Positions 4,088 to 5,150 of a DNA stretch of 5,150 nucleotides are shown here, one piece after another. How positions within the stretch are numbered: position 1 is the first letter of the stretch; every line of letters begins with the position of its first letter. The translations under genes were made by a program, and so were the position numbers. The notes below the pieces were generated by a model that saw nothing but the letters and a program-made list of their open reading frames with translations, did no database searches and had not been told where the DNA came from. The DNA comes from an uncultured Clostridia bacterium (GTDB taxonomy: Bacteria > Bacillota > Clostridia > Lachnospirales > Lachnospiraceae): positions 1 through 5,150 of the forward strand of contig CAMWWR010000175.1 in assembly GCA_947178045.1 (NCBI GenBank), written 5' to 3'.

Positions 4088-5150
4088 ATGAATGATATCA
4101 ATACAATGTCGGTAAATGCGATCCGCGTTCTGGCAGCGGACGCCGTACAGAAGGCAAAGTCCGGGCATCCGGGCCTTCCGCTCGGCAGCGCAGCGATGGC
4201 CTATGAGCTGTGGGCAAAGCACATGAACCACAATCCGGCCAATCCGGACTGGCCGAACAGGGACCGCTTCATCCTGTCCGGCGGACACGGCTCCACTCTG
4301 CTGTACTCCCTTCTCCACCTGTTCGGCTACGGCCTGACAAAGGAGGATCTGATGCAGTTCCGCCAGCTGGATTCCCTGACTCCGGGTCATCCGGAGTACC
4401 GTCACACGAGGGGCATTGAGGCGACGACCGGCCCGCTCGGCGCAGGCATGGGCATGGCGGTCGGCATGGCGATGGCCGAGGCTCATCTCGCAGCAAAATT
4501 CAACCGCGAGGGCTATCCGGTTATTGACCACTATACCTTCGTGCTCGGCGGCGACGGCTGCATGATGGAGGGCATTTCCTCCGAAGCATTCTCCCTTGCC
4601 GGTACGCTGGGGCTCGGAAAGCTGATTGTGCTCTACGATTCCAATAAGATTTCCATCGAGGGAAGCACCGATATCGCCTTCACCGAGGATGTAAAGAAGC
4701 GCTTTGAGGCGTTCGGCTTCCAGACGCTGGTGGTTGAGGACGGCAATAATCTCGAGGATATCGGCAAAGCGATCGATGAGGCAAAGGCGGACAAGACCCG
4801 CCCTTCGATGATTACCGTAAAGACTCAGATCGGCTACGGCTGCCCGGCAAAGCAGGGCAAGGCGAGCGCGCACGGCGAGCCTCTCGGCGAGGACAACGTA
4901 AAGGCGCTCCGCGAGAATCTCGGCTGGCCGAGCGAGGAGCCGTTCTATGTGCCGGATGAGGTATATGCAAATTACAGAGAGCTCGCGGCGGACAAAGCAG
5001 CGGTGGAGGACGAATGGAACCGGATGTTCGGCGAGTACTGCGAGAAGTATCCGGAGATGCGGAAGGCCTGGGAAGAGGAATTCGATATGGAGATCGCGGA
5101 AAAGCTGATCGACGATGAGGAATTCTGGTCGTATGAGGACAAGCCGGAGG
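4088..5150 (+). CDS. tkt: Transketolase, N-terminal part, gene continues past the window
   Basis: Thiamine-diphosphate enzyme that transfers two-carbon ketol units between pentose phosphate sugars, partner of the transaldolase just upstream. ATG 4088 follows GGAGG (4077-4081) by 6 nt. The frame stays open to the window end, giving 354 residues of an expected 650-670; the missing part holds the rest of the pyrimidine domain and the C-terminal domain. The diphosphate-binding domain is intact: S-G-H-P-G (25-29, H27), G-G-H-G-S (65-69, H67), G-H-P-E (100-103, H101), T-T-G-P-L-G-A-G (113-120), the cofactor and metal motif G-D-G (155-157) with E161 and N186, and S-A-H-G-E-P-L-G (260-267, H262). These fall one residue after the E. 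coli TktA equivalents, so no indel has occurred up to there. Position 119 is Ala where TktA has Gln. It is a full-length single-chain type rather than a split pair, because the sequence runs on past the usual split point near residue 280-300. Confidence 0.93.
   Translation, partial: MNDINTMSVNAIRVLAADAVQKAKSGHPGLPLGSAAMAYELWAKHMNHNPANPDWPNRDRFILSGGHGSTLLYSLLHLFGYGLTKEDLMQFRQLDSLTPGHPEYRHTRGIEATTGPLGAGMGMAVGMAMAEAHLAAKFNREGYPVIDHYTFVLGGDGCMMEGISSEAFSLAGTLGLGKLIVLYDSNKISIEGSTDIAFTEDVKKRFEAFGFQTLVVEDGNNLEDIGKAIDEAKADKTRPSMITVKTQIGYGCPAKQGKASAHGEPLGEDNVKALRENLGWPSEEPFYVPDEVYANYRELAADKAAVEDEWNRMFGEYCEKYPEMRKAWEEEFDMEIAEKLIDDEEFWSYEDKPE

Noticed and set aside
4034..4873. 279-residue open frame on the minus strand opposite transketolase
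   Set aside because: It is the antisense shadow of a GC-rich, highly conserved coding sequence. The + frame from 4088 carries every transketolase motif, while the minus frame resembles no known family and has no ribosome site.

Overview
The window looks like chromosomal DNA from a Firmicute of class Clostridia, most likely Lachnospiraceae-like. The reasons are strong AAGGAGG ribosome binding sites, Clostridia-style sirtuin and transketolase sequences, and the short Bacillus/Clostridia type of transaldolase. This placement is inference from protein character, not from a search. All supported genes are on the + strand. I see no tRNA, rRNA, CRISPR array, insertion sequence or phage gene.

Left part (1-1426): the 3' end of an ABC exporter operon. 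Two membrane subunits of the ABC-2 (DUF990/COG4587-COG3694) type follow each other with a 4-nt gap. The first is cut by the window edge, and the ATPase is expected upstream. This part is visibly more AT-rich than the rest. The operon ends at a hairpin with a T run (1457-1484).

Middle (1427-3065): a stand-alone GyrI-like (AraC effector-binding) small-molecule-binding protein with its own leader hairpin. A perfect 20-bp inverted repeat with a GAGA loop (2151-2194) follows and very probably terminates transcription. Next is a zinc-type sirtuin deacylase (CobB-like) with its own promoter.

Right part (3066-5150): the non-oxidative pentose phosphate pair, a short transaldolase and the N-terminal half of transketolase. 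The transketolase runs off the window at 5150. Together these enzymes interconvert fructose-6-P, erythrose-4-P, sedoheptulose-7-P, xylulose-5-P, ribose-5-P and glyceraldehyde-3-P. Each appears to have its own promoter. The transaldolase leader carries an 18-bp palindrome and the transketolase leader folds into two consecutive stem structures.

The genes are mostly ordinary housekeeping and accessory functions, and I do not see a convincing new multi-gene system. The most interesting material is non-coding: the structured leaders in front of the two pentose phosphate genes, the unusually perfect terminator hairpin, and the repeated AG-TATAAT promoter cores. The active-site residues of the transaldolase also argue against its common automatic label, fructose-6-phosphate aldolase.
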